Source: Bacteroidota bacterium | GTDB lineage: Bacteria > Bacteroidota > Bacteroidia > Chitinophagales > Chitinophagaceae | Length of the DNA: 64,000 bases | Assembly: GCA_023423405.1 (NCBI GenBank) | Contig: JAFAFR010000014.1 | Coordinates: 248,001-312,000 of the forward strand | Reading direction: 5' to 3' | Shown here: in pieces, positions 32,914 through 42,444 of the stretch | Layout: every line of letters starts with the position of its first letter | Position numbering within the stretch: the first letter of the stretch is position 1 | Program-made: the position numbers and the translations under genes | Notes under the pieces: model-generated | What the model saw: the letters and a program-made list of their open reading frames with translations, nothing else | What the model was told of the DNA's origin: nothing | Databases searched by the model: none

Positions 32914-34287
32914 ATGGATGTGGAGATACTCTCGCGCATACAGTTCGCCTTCACCATTTCCTTCCACTATATATACCCGCCGCTCAGCATAGGCCTCGGC
33001 CTTTGTATGGTGATTATGGAAGGACTCTACCTCAGAACGGGCCGCAAGCTCTATGAGGACATGACCCGTTTTTTCATCCGTATTTTCGCCCTCATATTCG
33101 GCATCGGTGTGGCCACCGGCATCGTAATGGAGTTTGAGTTCGGCACCAACTGGGCTACCTATTCCCGTTATGTGGGCGATGTGTTCGGCAGCGCGCTTGC
33201 CGCGGAAGGCATTTTTGCTTTCGCTTTGGAATCGGGCTTTCTCGGGGTGCTTTTATTCGGCTGGAACCGCGTGAGCCGCAAAGTGCATTTTTTCTCCACC
33301 GTCATGGTTACCCTCGGCTCCATGTTCAGCGCCATCTGGATCGTGGTGGCCAATAGCTGGCAGCAAACGCCCGCGGGCTTCCATGTTGTAGGCGAAGGGC
33401 TTGAAGCCCGCGCCGAGATCACCGATTTCTGGGCCATGGTGTTTAATCCCTCTTCCGTGGAGCGGATTATGCACGTGTGGATCGGCGCCTTTCTTTCCGG
33501 CGCCTTCCTGGTCACCAGTATATCGGCCTGGTATATCCGTAAAAACAAATACCCCGAATTTGCGCGTAAAGCTTTTGGCGTAGGATTGATCGTGGCGCTT
33601 ATCAGCGCCTATGCCCAACTGGTGGCGGGACATGCCAGCGCCCACGTGGTGGCCGAGCACCAGCCTGCGAAGCTCGCGGCCATGGAAGGCCATTTTCCTG
33701 CAAAGGGAAAAGCCGATATGTACCTCTTCGGCTGGGTGGATAAGAAAAAACAAACCGTCAAAGGACTGGCCATACCCGGTGGGCTCAGCTTCCTGGTGCA
33801 TTATAATTTCACGGAACCGGTAACGGGACTGAACGCCTTTCCCGAAGCCGACCGCCCCGGTAATCCCAACCTTGTATTCCAGACCTATCACCTCATGATC
33901 GCCTGTGGTATACTGATGATTTTGCTCACCACGCTGGCGGCCTGGTACTGGTACAAGGGCACACTTTTTGGGAAAACCTGGCTCATGAAGATTTTCGTGT
34001 GGGCGGTACTGTTACCCCAGCTCGCTAACCAGGCTGGCTGGTTCGCTGCCGAAACGGGAAGGCAGCCCTGGGTGGTGTACGGACTGCTGCGCACTTCCGA
34101 TGCCCTCAGCGCTTCGGTGAAGGCCAACCAGGTACTGTTTTCGCTGGTGCTTTTCAGCCTGGTGTACAGCCTGCTCCTGGCTCTTTTCCTTTACCTGCTC
34201 AATAAGAAAATCGTTCACGGTCCCTTTGCACATAAAGAAGAAATGCACAGTCCCATGCACGAGGAAATGGCCGAAAGATTCGGCTGA
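32914..34287 (+). CDS. cydA: Cytochrome bd ubiquinol oxidase subunit I
   Basis: The heme-bearing catalytic subunit of a high-affinity quinol oxidase in the inner membrane, 457 residues. Near the N-terminus are RIQFAFTISFHYIYPPLSIGLG with the axial His for heme b595/d, and FGIGVATGIVMEFEFGTNW. The quinol-binding region carries the GRQPWVVYGLLRT signature near residue 385. The Q-loop is of the short type. The start at 32914 avoids antisense overlap with rnhB. cydB starts 25 bases after the stop. Confidence 0.95.
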   Translation: MDVEILSRIQFAFTISFHYIYPPLSIGLGLCMVIMEGLYLRTGRKLYEDMTRFFIRIFALIFGIGVATGIVMEFEFGTNWATYSRYVGDVFGSALAAEGIFAFALESGFLGVLLFGWNRVSRKVHFFSTVMVTLGSMFSAIWIVVANSWQQTPAGFHVVGEGLEARAEITDFWAMVFNPSSVERIMHVWIGAFLSGAFLVTSISAWYIRKNKYPEFARKAFGVGLIVALISAYAQLVAGHASAHVVAEHQPAKLAAMEGHFPAKGKADMYLFGWVDKKKQTVKGLAIPGGLSFLVHYNFTEPVTGLNAFPEADRPGNPNLVFQTYHLMIACGILMILLTTLAAWYWYKGTLFGKTWLMKIFVWAVLLPQLANQAGWFAAETGRQPWVVYGLLRTSDALSASVKANQVLFSLVLFSLVYSLLLALFLYLLNKKIVHGPFAHKEEMHSPMHEEMAERFG

Positions 34288-34312
34288 TTCGTTTGTACCA
34301 AAGCGTTATGAC

Positions 34313-35347
34313 ATGCCAGCATTCCTGGGTATCGATTATGCCACTTTGTGGTTCCTGGTGGTAGGAGCCTGTTTCACCGGCTATGCCATTCTCGATGGCT
34401 TCGATCTCGGAGCCGGCGCCATCCATCTTTTTTTCAACAAAGAAGAAAGCCGGCGCATTGCGCTGAACGCCATCGGGCCGGTATGGGACGGGAACGAAGT
34501 GTGGCTGGTGATTGGCGGCGGCGCCCTGTTTGCCGGTTTCCCGAAAGTGTATGCGGCGGTGTTCTCCGCTTTTTATATTCCCTTCATGGTCTTCCTGGTG
34601 GCGCTCATTTTCCGGGCCATCAGCATCGAATTCCGCAGCAAGGAACCCATGGCCTGGTGGCGCCGCACCTGGGACATCAGTTATTGCGTATCGAGCATCG
34701 CCGTTGCGCTGGCGCTGGGACTGGTGCTGGGCAACGTGCTGCAGGGGCTGCCCCTCGACCGCGACGGCAATTTCCAGGGCGACTGGACCTATTTTCTGAA
34801 TCCCTATGCGGGAATGGTGGCCATTTGTACCCTCGCGCTCTTTATGATGCACGGCGCCATCTACCTCGTGATGAAAACAGAAAAACGGCTCTACACCAAA
34901 CTCACCATCATCACCCGGAACACCACCATATTTTTTGTGATCAGCGTGCTATTGCTGAGTTTTTACACGCTCTTGTACAAAGAGCACCTCAGCGCCCGTA
35001 TCAAGGCAAATCCCTGGATGTTCCTGATCCCGGTACTGATGGTGTTGGCCGTCGCCAATATCGCCCGCTGCACAAGTAAGCAGAAATACCGGCCGGCTTT
35101 TCTCAGTTCAGCCGTGGTCATCAGCCTGCTGCTCATCATCGTGGCCGTGGAGCTGTATCCCGCCATGGTGGTTTCTACCCTGGATCCCGCTTTCAGCCTC
35201 ACTGTGCACAATGCCTCCAGCAGCGCAAAAAGCCTGGGCATCATGCTGGTATTTGCCGCCATCGGCGTGCCCCTGGTGGCCATCTATACCAGTTTTGTAT
35301 TCTGGACCTTTAAGGGCAAGGTTAAACTCGATGAGATGAGCTATTGA
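34313..35347 (+). CDS. cydB: Cytochrome bd ubiquinol oxidase subunit II
   Basis: The partner membrane subunit of the bd oxidase, 344 residues with about eight helices. Signature stretches are GYAILDGFDLGAGAIHL near the N-terminus, IGPVWDGNEVWLVIGGGALFAGFP and FRAISIEFRSK. The ATG at 34313 is used; a longer frame would overlap cydA. It lies directly upstream of the heme A synthase gene. No cydX-like small ORF is evident after it. Confidence 0.94.
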   Translation: MPAFLGIDYATLWFLVVGACFTGYAILDGFDLGAGAIHLFFNKEESRRIALNAIGPVWDGNEVWLVIGGGALFAGFPKVYAAVFSAFYIPFMVFLVALIFRAISIEFRSKEPMAWWRRTWDISYCVSSIAVALALGLVLGNVLQGLPLDRDGNFQGDWTYFLNPYAGMVAICTLALFMMHGAIYLVMKTEKRLYTKLTIITRNTTIFFVISVLLLSFYTLLYKEHLSARIKANPWMFLIPVLMVLAVANIARCTSKQKYRPAFLSSAVVISLLLIIVAVELYPAMVVSTLDPAFSLTVHNASSSAKSLGIMLVFAAIGVPLVAIYTSFVFWTFKGKVKLDEMSY

Positions 35348-35352
35348 TGGAA

Positions 35353-35360
35353 TAACTTTG
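35353..35360 (+). promoter_or_regulatory. Putative -7 element before ctaA
   Basis: TAACTTTG fits TAnnTTTG and lies only 8 bases before the ctaA ATG. If real, the transcript would be almost leaderless. The -33 element is weak. Confidence 0.3.
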
Positions 35361-35367
35361 CCGCGCT

Positions 35368-36441
35368 ATGCAGGACGATATATTAAAGAAAGGGAACCGG
35401 GCTGTGGCCATCTGGCTGCTCACCGGCGTATTTATGATCATGGTGCAGGTGCTGCTGGGCGGCATTACCCGCCTAACCGGTTCCGGCCTCTCCATCACGG
35501 AATGGGATGTGGTGACGGGAACCCTTCCCCCACTCAGTGAGCAGCAGTGGCTGCAGGAATTCAGCAAGTACCGCCAAACGCCCCAGTTCCGTTTGCTGAA
35601 TGCCGATTTTAGTCTCGCCGATTTCAAGAACATCTTTTTCTGGGAATGGTTTCACCGCGTATGGGCCCGCCTGCTGGGGGTGGTTTTCCTGGTGGGCTTC
35701 GTGTACCTGATCGCCAAAAAATACCTGCGGAAAGACATGGTCAACCCATTGCTGGTGCTCTTTCTCCTCGGCGCCCTGCAGGGAGCCGTGGGCTGGATCA
35801 TGGTGGCGTCGGGACTCACCGGTGATGCGGTGTACGTAAAACCCACGCGACTGGCCCTGCATTTTATCCTCGCGCTGGGACTGCTTTGTTATACCTGGTG
35901 GTTTGCCCTGATGCTGCTGGTGGAGCAGCGCGACCGCAATAACCATCCGCCCATCCGCCGCCTGCTGGTGATCATCCTGGTGCTGCTGGGTGTGCAGCTC
36001 GTTTACGGCGCGCTGATGGCCGGCCACAAAGCTGCGACGGTGGCGCCTACCTGGCCCAGCATCAACGGCGCTTTTTATCCCGATGGCCTCTGGCGCGACC
36101 GGCCACTGCTGCTGAATCTCATCGACAATACCCTCACCATCCATTTCATTCACCGCAACCTGGCCTACCTCATTACCATATTGGTGATCGTATGGTACGG
36201 CAAAAGCAGTAAATTGGTGTTGACGGAAAAAAGCCGGCGCTACCTGCGTACGCCCATCGTGCTGGTGGTGATACAGGTGTTGCTGGGTATTCTCTCGGTC
36301 CTGTTCAGTAAGGGCATCGTGCCCAATCGTTGGGGAAATTTTGAATGGATGGCACAATTGCACCAGTTGGTGGCCATGTTCCTCCTCCTTTCCCTCGTGA
36401 GCATGCTCTACCTTTTCACAGGAAAGAGGCAGCAGGTATAA
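35368..36441 (+). CDS. ctaA: Heme A synthase (COX15/CtaA family)
   Basis: Oxidises heme O to heme A for aa3-type oxidases. The 357-residue membrane protein has eight helices. The N-terminal VQVLLGGITRLTGSGLSITEWDVVTGTLPP is diagnostic. WEWFHRVWARLLG gives the first conserved His, and FIHRNLAYLITI and MAQLHQLVAMF give later ones. It follows cydB by 20 bases although bd oxidase does not need heme A, so the cluster groups terminal-oxidase functions rather than one enzyme. Confidence 0.93.
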   Translation: MQDDILKKGNRAVAIWLLTGVFMIMVQVLLGGITRLTGSGLSITEWDVVTGTLPPLSEQQWLQEFSKYRQTPQFRLLNADFSLADFKNIFFWEWFHRVWARLLGVVFLVGFVYLIAKKYLRKDMVNPLLVLFLLGALQGAVGWIMVASGLTGDAVYVKPTRLALHFILALGLLCYTWWFALMLLVEQRDRNNHPPIRRLLVIILVLLGVQLVYGALMAGHKAATVAPTWPSINGAFYPDGLWRDRPLLLNLIDNTLTIHFIHRNLAYLITILVIVWYGKSSKLVLTEKSRRYLRTPIVLVVIQVLLGILSVLFSKGIVPNRWGNFEWMAQLHQLVAMFLLLSLVSMLYLFTGKRQQV

Positions 36442-36483
36442 TTTCGCTTTTGTCTAACCGTTAATAGAGCAGCATCCGTTGGT

Positions 36484-38742
36484 ATGAAGCAGACCCTGAA
36501 AGCCATATTCTATTCCTTCCCGGTCCAGTTGGTACTGCTCCATTTCAAGAAGTTCCAGGTGCTCCTGCTTTTCTGGTTTGTCCTCTTCGGTGTGGTCAAT
36601 GGCAGTTTTATGGCCGCTTTCGGCGTGGATTCGCTTTTCCTTTCTCCCGAATACCTGGGTAAGGTGAACGCCCTGAGCGCCGCCATCGTGGGCGTGGCCA
36701 TCGGCATTTTCATCATGAGCTGGAACATCACCACCTTTATCCTGTTCAGCCGGCACTTTCGTTTCCTTGCCACCACCACCCGCCCTTTCCTGAAATATTG
36801 CATCAACAACGCCGTCCTGCCCCTGCTCTTTCTAGGTTTCTATTTTGGCAAGGCGCTTTATTTCAACATGCACAAGGAATTGATGGGATGGGGAAAAGTG
36901 ATGCTGCTTTCGGGCGGGTTTTTATGCGGACTGGTATTTATTGTAGCAGTTTCCTTTGGTTATTTTTTTGGCGCCGATATCCGGATCAGCCGTACCATGA
37001 TCAACCGCGATCCTTCCCCCGAACCCTTCCACAAAGGCTTGCGGCCGCATATTGTGCTGAACAGCGGCGGCAGCCGGCTGATCAAAGTGACCACTTACCT
37101 CAGCGGCCGGCTGCAGGTGAAGGCGGTGCGCAATGTGAGCCACTACACCAAAGAGTTCCTGGAAACCATCTTCAGCCGGCACCATTTTGCCGCGGTGCTT
37201 TCCATCTTCATCGCTTTTATATTCCTGATGGTGCTGGGCTTCCTACTCGATTTTGAAGTGTTCCAGCTACCGGCTGCGGCCAGCATCACGCTGTTCATGG
37301 CCATCCTGGTATCGGTGGCCGGAGCCTTTTCCTATTTCCTGCAGAGCTGGAGCGTGCCCTTTGCTTTTGTATTCCTGCTGGCGCTCAACCTGCTCTACCG
37401 TTATGGCATCATCGATCCTACCAATAAGGCCTATGGGCTCGATTACAGCAAAACAACGGGCAGGGCACAATACGGACCGCAGCAGTTGCAACAATTATGC
37501 ACAACCGAAAAGATAGCTGCCGATAAAAAAGCCATGATAGCCGTGCTGAACAACTGGAAGGCAAGGCAGGCTTCGGACAAGCCCTACCTCTACCTCGTTG
37601 CCGTAAGCGGCGGAGGTACGCGGAGCGCCACGTTTACGATGGGTGTATTGCAGAAGCTGGACAGCCTGTCGCGCGGGCAGCTCATGCGCCAGACCTTCCT
37701 GATCTCGGGCGCTTCGGGTGGCATGCTGGGAGCCGCCTATTTCCGGGCCCTGGACCGCGAAGCCAGGTCGGGCCGGTCCATTTCCCTGCAGGATACCAGC
37801 TTCATCGACGACATTTCCCGCGACCTGCTGAACCCCACTTTCTCGAGCCTGGTGGCCCGCGACCTTGCATCGCCCGCGCAAAAATTCAAAGTGGGCGACT
37901 ATACCTATGTAAAAGACCGGGCCTATTCTTTTGAGCAGCAGCTCAACCGCAATACCCGTTTCCTGCTCGATAAGGAATTGAAGCAACTGGCGGAAGCGGA
38001 AAGGACGGCCACCATTCCTTCCATGATCTTCAGTTCCGTGATCACCCGCGATGGTCGCAAAATGCTGATCAGCACACACCCTATCAGTTTCCTGATGCGT
38101 CCCGCAGCCGACAGCAGCCTGCAGGATGGATCGGACCCCGATGCCGTAGATTTCGCCGCATTGTTTCACCGCCAGAATCCAATGAATCTGCGCTTACTCA
38201 CGGCCCTGCGCATGAACGCCACCTTCCCTTATGTGCTGCCCAACGTATGGCTGCCCTCGCAGCCCACCATCGATGTGATGGATGCGGGACTGCGCGATAA
38301 CTATGGCATGGAAACCATCATCCGCTTCATTCATGTGTTCAAAGACTGGATCCGCGAAAACACGGCCGGCGTGGTATTGCTGCAGATCCGCGACCGACGG
38401 GGCGGGGGATGGGAATCTCCGTTTGAAAGTCACGCCATTTCGGAGATCGTAACCAAGCCCATGTTGTTGCTGCAATACAACTGGTACAAGATGCAGCAAT
38501 ACAACCAGGCCGACCAGTTGAGCTTTACCGCCGAAGCCCTGGGCAACCGGTTCCGCAAGCTCAGCTTCCAGTATATACCGGAAAAAGAAGACAATAAAGC
38601 CGCGCTTAATTTTCACCTTACCCGCCGGGAACGCATGGACGTGATAGGCGCGCTCAGCAATGCCGTGAACCGGGAAGCTTTCCGCATTTTCGAACAGCTA
38701 TCGAAAGCCGACAGCGCGGACGGGAAATTGACGAAGCAATAG
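36484..38742 (+). CDS. Membrane-anchored patatin-like phospholipase
   Basis: A 752-residue protein with about seven hydrophobic segments in the first 320 residues and a cytoplasmic or periplasmic patatin domain after about residue 365. The domain shows the oxyanion motif AVSGGGTRSA, the nucleophile elbow LISGASGGMLGAAYFRAL and the catalytic Asp in VMDAGLRDNYGMETI, so the Ser-Asp dyad is complete. It likely hydrolyses membrane phospholipids or other acyl esters. The fusion of a long membrane region to patatin is seen in some Bacteroidota. It is convergent with the lipid kinase gene. Confidence 0.82.
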   Translation: MKQTLKAIFYSFPVQLVLLHFKKFQVLLLFWFVLFGVVNGSFMAAFGVDSLFLSPEYLGKVNALSAAIVGVAIGIFIMSWNITTFILFSRHFRFLATTTRPFLKYCINNAVLPLLFLGFYFGKALYFNMHKELMGWGKVMLLSGGFLCGLVFIVAVSFGYFFGADIRISRTMINRDPSPEPFHKGLRPHIVLNSGGSRLIKVTTYLSGRLQVKAVRNVSHYTKEFLETIFSRHHFAAVLSIFIAFIFLMVLGFLLDFEVFQLPAAASITLFMAILVSVAGAFSYFLQSWSVPFAFVFLLALNLLYRYGIIDPTNKAYGLDYSKTTGRAQYGPQQLQQLCTTEKIAADKKAMIAVLNNWKARQASDKPYLYLVAVSGGGTRSATFTMGVLQKLDSLSRGQLMRQTFLISGASGGMLGAAYFRALDREARSGRSISLQDTSFIDDISRDLLNPTFSSLVARDLASPAQKFKVGDYTYVKDRAYSFEQQLNRNTRFLLDKELKQLAEAERTATIPSMIFSSVITRDGRKMLISTHPISFLMRPAADSSLQDGSDPDAVDFAALFHRQNPMNLRLLTALRMNATFPYVLPNVWLPSQPTIDVMDAGLRDNYGMETIIRFIHVFKDWIRENTAGVVLLQIRDRRGGGWESPFESHAISEIVTKPMLLLQYNWYKMQQYNQADQLSFTAEALGNRFRKLSFQYIPEKEDNKAALNFHLTRRERMDVIGALSNAVNREAFRIFEQLSKADSADGKLTKQ

Positions 38743-38760
38743 CGGGCTGTTTCCTGCGTG

Positions 38761-39675
38761 TCACTGCCACGGCTGTATCAGCGAAAAACAGCGCGGCAAT
38801 ACCTGCACCTGCAAAAGGGCCTCCGTCTCCACTGGCTCCCCGTCGATATGCAGGGGCGCCAGGTCGGGATTCCGCAACTGCAGTTTCTCTGCCTGGAAAT
38901 ACTGGATGGTATTGGGCACATCATCGGCCGTCTCCTGCAGCTTGCCGCTGTTTACCTGATGGATCAGGGCAATAGGCAGGATGGCTTTGTTCATTTTTGG
39001 GACCAGCACGATGTCGAGCAGCCCGTCGTGCAGGCTGGCCTGTGGTGCAATCGTAAATTGGTTGCCGAACTGGTTGCTGTTGGCGATGCTGATGAAAAAA
39101 GCGTCGGTTTGTATCACCTGGCCTTTCACCACCATTTCAAAATGCCAGGTGCTTGCCGTGAAATAATTCTTCAGGGTTTCACGCGTATAGGTGAGCAGCC
39201 CGCGGCCCGGCTGGCGTGCAAAATCATGGGCCACTTTGGCGTCAAAACCCAGCCCCACCAGCATGCAGGCAAAACGATCGTTCACGAGGTAAGCATCTAC
39301 CTTCCGGGACTTGCCTGTAAAAACCAGCTCGATGGCCTTTGGCGTTGATTTGGGTATGCCCGCCGCATAGGCGAGACCGTTACCCGACCCCAGCGGAATG
39401 ATACCGAACTGAACGGGCAGGTGGCGGAGCGCCGCGATCACCTGGTTCACGGTGCCATCCCCGCCGCAGATCACTACATCGGTGTAACCTTCTTCGCGTA
39501 TCCTTTCCTCCACGAAATGGTAGTCGCCGCTGGCAACGGTGGGCAGCACAACGGCCGGGACCTCCTGTGCAAGCGCCGCATCCAGTACCATCTTCCGCAA
39601 GTCCGACTTGGAACGCGTGCCACTGATGGGGTTGACCAGGAAGATGATCTTTCTTTGGTTGTTCACTGCTGTCAT
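38761..39675 (-). CDS. Diacylglycerol/lipid kinase family protein
   Basis: A 304-residue soluble kinase of the DagK/YegS/sphingosine-kinase fold. It starts KIIFLVNPISGTRSKSD and has the nucleotide motif VVICGGDGTVNQVIAALRH with FGIIPLGSGNGLAYAAGIP. A YLVNDRFACMLVGLGFDAKVAHDF stretch follows. It phosphorylates diacylglycerol or a related lipid. The ATG at 39675 is used. Its convergence with the patatin gene groups two lipid enzymes, but on opposite strands. Confidence 0.9.
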   Translation of the reverse strand: MTAVNNQRKIIFLVNPISGTRSKSDLRKMVLDAALAQEVPAVVLPTVASGDYHFVEERIREEGYTDVVICGGDGTVNQVIAALRHLPVQFGIIPLGSGNGLAYAAGIPKSTPKAIELVFTGKSRKVDAYLVNDRFACMLVGLGFDAKVAHDFARQPGRGLLTYTRETLKNYFTASTWHFEMVVKGQVIQTDAFFISIANSNQFGNQFTIAPQASLHDGLLDIVLVPKMNKAILPIALIHQVNSGKLQETADDVPNTIQYFQAEKLQLRNPDLAPLHIDGEPVETEALLQVQVLPRCFSLIQPWQ

Positions 39676-39777
39676 GGTGCGGCTCAAAGGTACCAAAAGA
39701 AAGCCTTCTCCGTTTGGCTATATGGCGCCCCGATGAGAAGTTGACCAGAAAAGAAATACGGTTGGAGGATGCCTGCT

Positions 39778-41226
39778 TTAGGGAATGGGACGGTAACTGA
39801 ATTTTTCAAATTTTCCCGGTGCGCTGCCCTGGGCGAATATGCCCGCCCTCAGGCTCCGGAATCCACCCAGGGTATTGTGCTGGTAACCCGATACTTCGTG
39901 ACCCAGGTCCAGCTTCTGCCATTCACCTGTGCCTGACCGGTAGTGGTAGCTGATCTCCTGGTGGTAGTTGCGGATGCGCAGCGTTACCGGCGAAGAAAGG
40001 GAGACGGGCGCTACCAGGTGCAGCTTTCCGCCGATCATTTGCCAGACACCCTTCGAACTAACGGCAATGCCCAATTGAAAATTATTGTTGTAAAAAAGGT
40101 TGATGCCGGCAGTAACAGAATCCGATGGGTATACCAGGCTTTCAATTTCATAGGCACGATCGCCGGGCGTGATGAATACCGGGTTGGCAGACGGTTCCAG
40201 CAAAAGGGCACCCCCGCTGAAACGCAGCTTCCCCGCTACGGGTTCCTTCCATACGGCCCAGTCGTTGCGCAATTGCGGGCCGTTGAAATCGTCTTCCCAG
40301 GCCTGCGGTGGAACCGGCTTCGGCACAGGCCTTTTGCTTTCTACCGGCCAGCCCTGCGCATTGAATTCCATCGCCGAAAGCATCACACCGCGTCCCAGGC
40401 CCTGGTATCCCTTTTCGTAGGCGTGGTAGATCATCCACCACTGACCGTCGAGCCCCTTGAACAGGGTGCCGTGCCCCTTGCTCCAGAAATTTTCTTCGCG
40501 GCTCGCGGTATGGATCACCGGGTTATTGGGTGCGTTTTCCCAGGGTCCGTCGGGACTGGCCGAACGCGCCACCACCACCATATGACTGGTGGAAGGGCCT
40601 GCCGTACCGCCCTGCGCTGCCAGCAGGTAATACCACTGCGGCGTGCGCAGCAGCTTGGGACCTTCCAGGCAAAAACATTCGATGTTCCAGCTTTTCGGTA
40701 TGGGCCATCCCTCGTATTTTTTCTCCTGTTGACGGATCACGCGCGTGCCGCTGGCATCGAGTTCGGCCATCCAGCCATCGCTCATGTACACAAATTTGCG
40801 GCCGTCGCGGCCAATGATCAGCCCCGGATCAATGCCTTTCAGATCCAGCTCCACGGGAGGCGACCAGGGCCCTTCCGGCCGGTCGGCCTGCACCACGAAA
40901 TTGGAAGCGCCTTTAGCAGTAAGCGCCGTAAAATAAAGCAGCCAGCGACCATCCACCCGCTGCAGGTCGGGCGCCCATACGTCTCCCGGCGGCTCGGCTG
41001 CAGCGAAGCCAATGATATGCCAGCTCCGCAGATCGGGCGAATACCAGATCGGCAAACCGGGATTGTCCATGCCGGTGGAATGCGTGAGATAGTAACCCTT
41101 TTCTGTCGCTACAATAGAAGGGTCGGGGTGATTGCCGGGCAGCATCATTACCGGCGACTGTGCAAACGCCGAACAGGATAAGAAGAGGGCCAGCAGGAAC
41201 CAGCTTGTTTTCATAATAGTGTGCAT
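39778..41226 (-). CDS. GH43-family arabinosidase/xylosidase-like enzyme, exported
   Basis: A 482-residue secreted hydrolase with signal peptide FLLALFLSCSAFAQ. A five-bladed propeller begins GNHPDPSIVATEKGYYLTHS, where HPDPS carries the catalytic base, followed by VWAPDLQRVDGRWLLYFT with the pKa-modulating Asp. IECFCLEGPKLL supplies the general-acid Glu. A C-terminal beta-sandwich (about 305-480), similar to concanavalin-like DUF1349 modules, is fused. Its ATG overlaps the stop of the 4-hydroxyproline epimerase (TGATG), so the two are translationally coupled. An alternative ATG at 41214 also fits. Family members release arabinose or xylose; hydroxyproline-linked arabinose is a plausible target here (inference). 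Confidence 0.83.
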   Translation of the reverse strand: MHTIMKTSWFLLALFLSCSAFAQSPVMMLPGNHPDPSIVATEKGYYLTHSTGMDNPGLPIWYSPDLRSWHIIGFAAAEPPGDVWAPDLQRVDGRWLLYFTALTAKGASNFVVQADRPEGPWSPPVELDLKGIDPGLIIGRDGRKFVYMSDGWMAELDASGTRVIRQQEKKYEGWPIPKSWNIECFCLEGPKLLRTPQWYYLLAAQGGTAGPSTSHMVVVARSASPDGPWENAPNNPVIHTASREENFWSKGHGTLFKGLDGQWWMIYHAYEKGYQGLGRGVMLSAMEFNAQGWPVESKRPVPKPVPPQAWEDDFNGPQLRNDWAVWKEPVAGKLRFSGGALLLEPSANPVFITPGDRAYEIESLVYPSDSVTAGINLFYNNNFQLGIAVSSKGVWQMIGGKLHLVAPVSLSSPVTLRIRNYHQEISYHYRSGTGEWQKLDLGHEVSGYQHNTLGGFRSLRAGIFAQGSAPGKFEKFSYRPIP

Positions 41227-42227
41227 CAGATCACCTGGAACCCGTAAGCGTAGGGGTCGTCCTCCGGGTCGATGGTGATGGTATTGTATCCGTAGATCCT
41301 GGCCCAGCCTTCGATACCGGCCCGGATAGCAGGTTTTCCTCCTACAGTGGTTTCTTCTTCAATAGTGCCCGTAAAGGTGGAACCGATGATGCTTTCATGC
41401 ACGAAGCGGTCGCCTTTCTTCAGGAGGCCCTTGGTGTACCACTGCGCCATACGTGCCGATGTGCCCGTGCCACAGGGGCTCCGGTCAATGGCTTTGTCGC
41501 CGTAGAATACCGCGTTGCGGGCAGAAGAGGAAGGGTCGATCACGGCGCCTGTCCACAAAATATGCGAACACCCGTTGATGGTTTCGTCGTCGGGATGCAC
41601 AAAGCTGTACTTCTCGTTGATCCGTTTCCGCAACTCCCTGGCCCAGGCGATGAGTTTGTCGGCAGAATAGTGTTCAAGCCCGGGGAAATTCTTTTGCACA
41701 TCCACGATGGCGTAAAAATTTCCGCCATAGGAAACATCCACCACCAGTTCGCCCAGCTCCGGGCAATCCACCGTCAGTTCGGTGGCGGCCAGGTAGGCGG
41801 GAACATTGGTGAGCTTTACCGACTTCACTTTTTTCCCCTCCTGGCGGTACTGGATCTTTACCAGTCCCGCCGGCGCTTCCATCAAAATAGTGCCGGGAAC
41901 CTTCGGGCTCACCAGTCCTTCTTCCACCGCAATGGTAATGGTGCCGATGGTACCGTGCCCGCACATGGGAAGACAGCCGCTGGTTTCAATGAAAAGCACC
42001 GCCACGTCGTTGGCCGGGTCGTGCGGTGGGTAGAGGATGGAACCGCTCATCATGTCGTGGCCGCGTGGCTCGAACATCAGTCCCTTGCGGATCCAGTCGT
42101 AGCGTTGGAGAAAGTCCTGTCTTTTTTCACTCATGTTTTTGCCTTCCAGCACGGGTCCGCCGCCTGCCACGAGGCGCACCGGGTTGCCGCAGGTATGGGC
42201 ATCGATACAAAAAAAACGCTTGTTCAT
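41226..42227 (-). CDS. 4-hydroxyproline 2-epimerase (proline racemase family)
   Basis: Epimerises trans-4-hydroxy-L-proline to cis-4-hydroxy-D-proline, the entry step of hydroxyproline catabolism. The 333-residue protein from the ATG at 42227 has the two catalytic Cys of the proline racemase fold: Cys89 in PMCGHGTIG and Cys252 in SPCGTGTSARMA. Keeping Cys at the second site separates it from the trans-3-hydroxyproline dehydratases. The downstream hydroxyproline enzymes make epimerase much more likely than proline racemase. It is divergent from susC by 217 bases. Confidence 0.9.
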   Translation of the reverse strand: MNKRFFCIDAHTCGNPVRLVAGGGPVLEGKNMSEKRQDFLQRYDWIRKGLMFEPRGHDMMSGSILYPPHDPANDVAVLFIETSGCLPMCGHGTIGTITIAVEEGLVSPKVPGTILMEAPAGLVKIQYRQEGKKVKSVKLTNVPAYLAATELTVDCPELGELVVDVSYGGNFYAIVDVQKNFPGLEHYSADKLIAWARELRKRINEKYSFVHPDDETINGCSHILWTGAVIDPSSSARNAVFYGDKAIDRSPCGTGTSARMAQWYTKGLLKKGDRFVHESIIGSTFTGTIEEETTVGGKPAIRAGIEGWARIYGYNTITIDPEDDPYAYGFQVI

Positions 42228-42444
42228 GTTGGTCGAAGTTAAGCTTGGGAGGATCACTTTACTTTGTCTGTATTGTTGGAAACTTTACGGATTTTATCCC
42301 GCCCTTCATTTTAATTGTTGGTTATACAATAATCGCACTGGATAAGATTTTTTACGGGTTAATATCGGGTAAGTAATAGCTAAACGGGATAAATAGGCAG
42401 GGTTAACATTTGGTTAAGTTTGAATTGTATTCAAAAAACTGCTT

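Noticed and set aside
42409..42422. Promoter for susC (TAAGTTTG at 42415-42422)
   Set aside because: The -7-like match is present, but no -33 TTTG is found at a suitable distance; a TTTG occurs only 3 bases upstream. Too weak to list.
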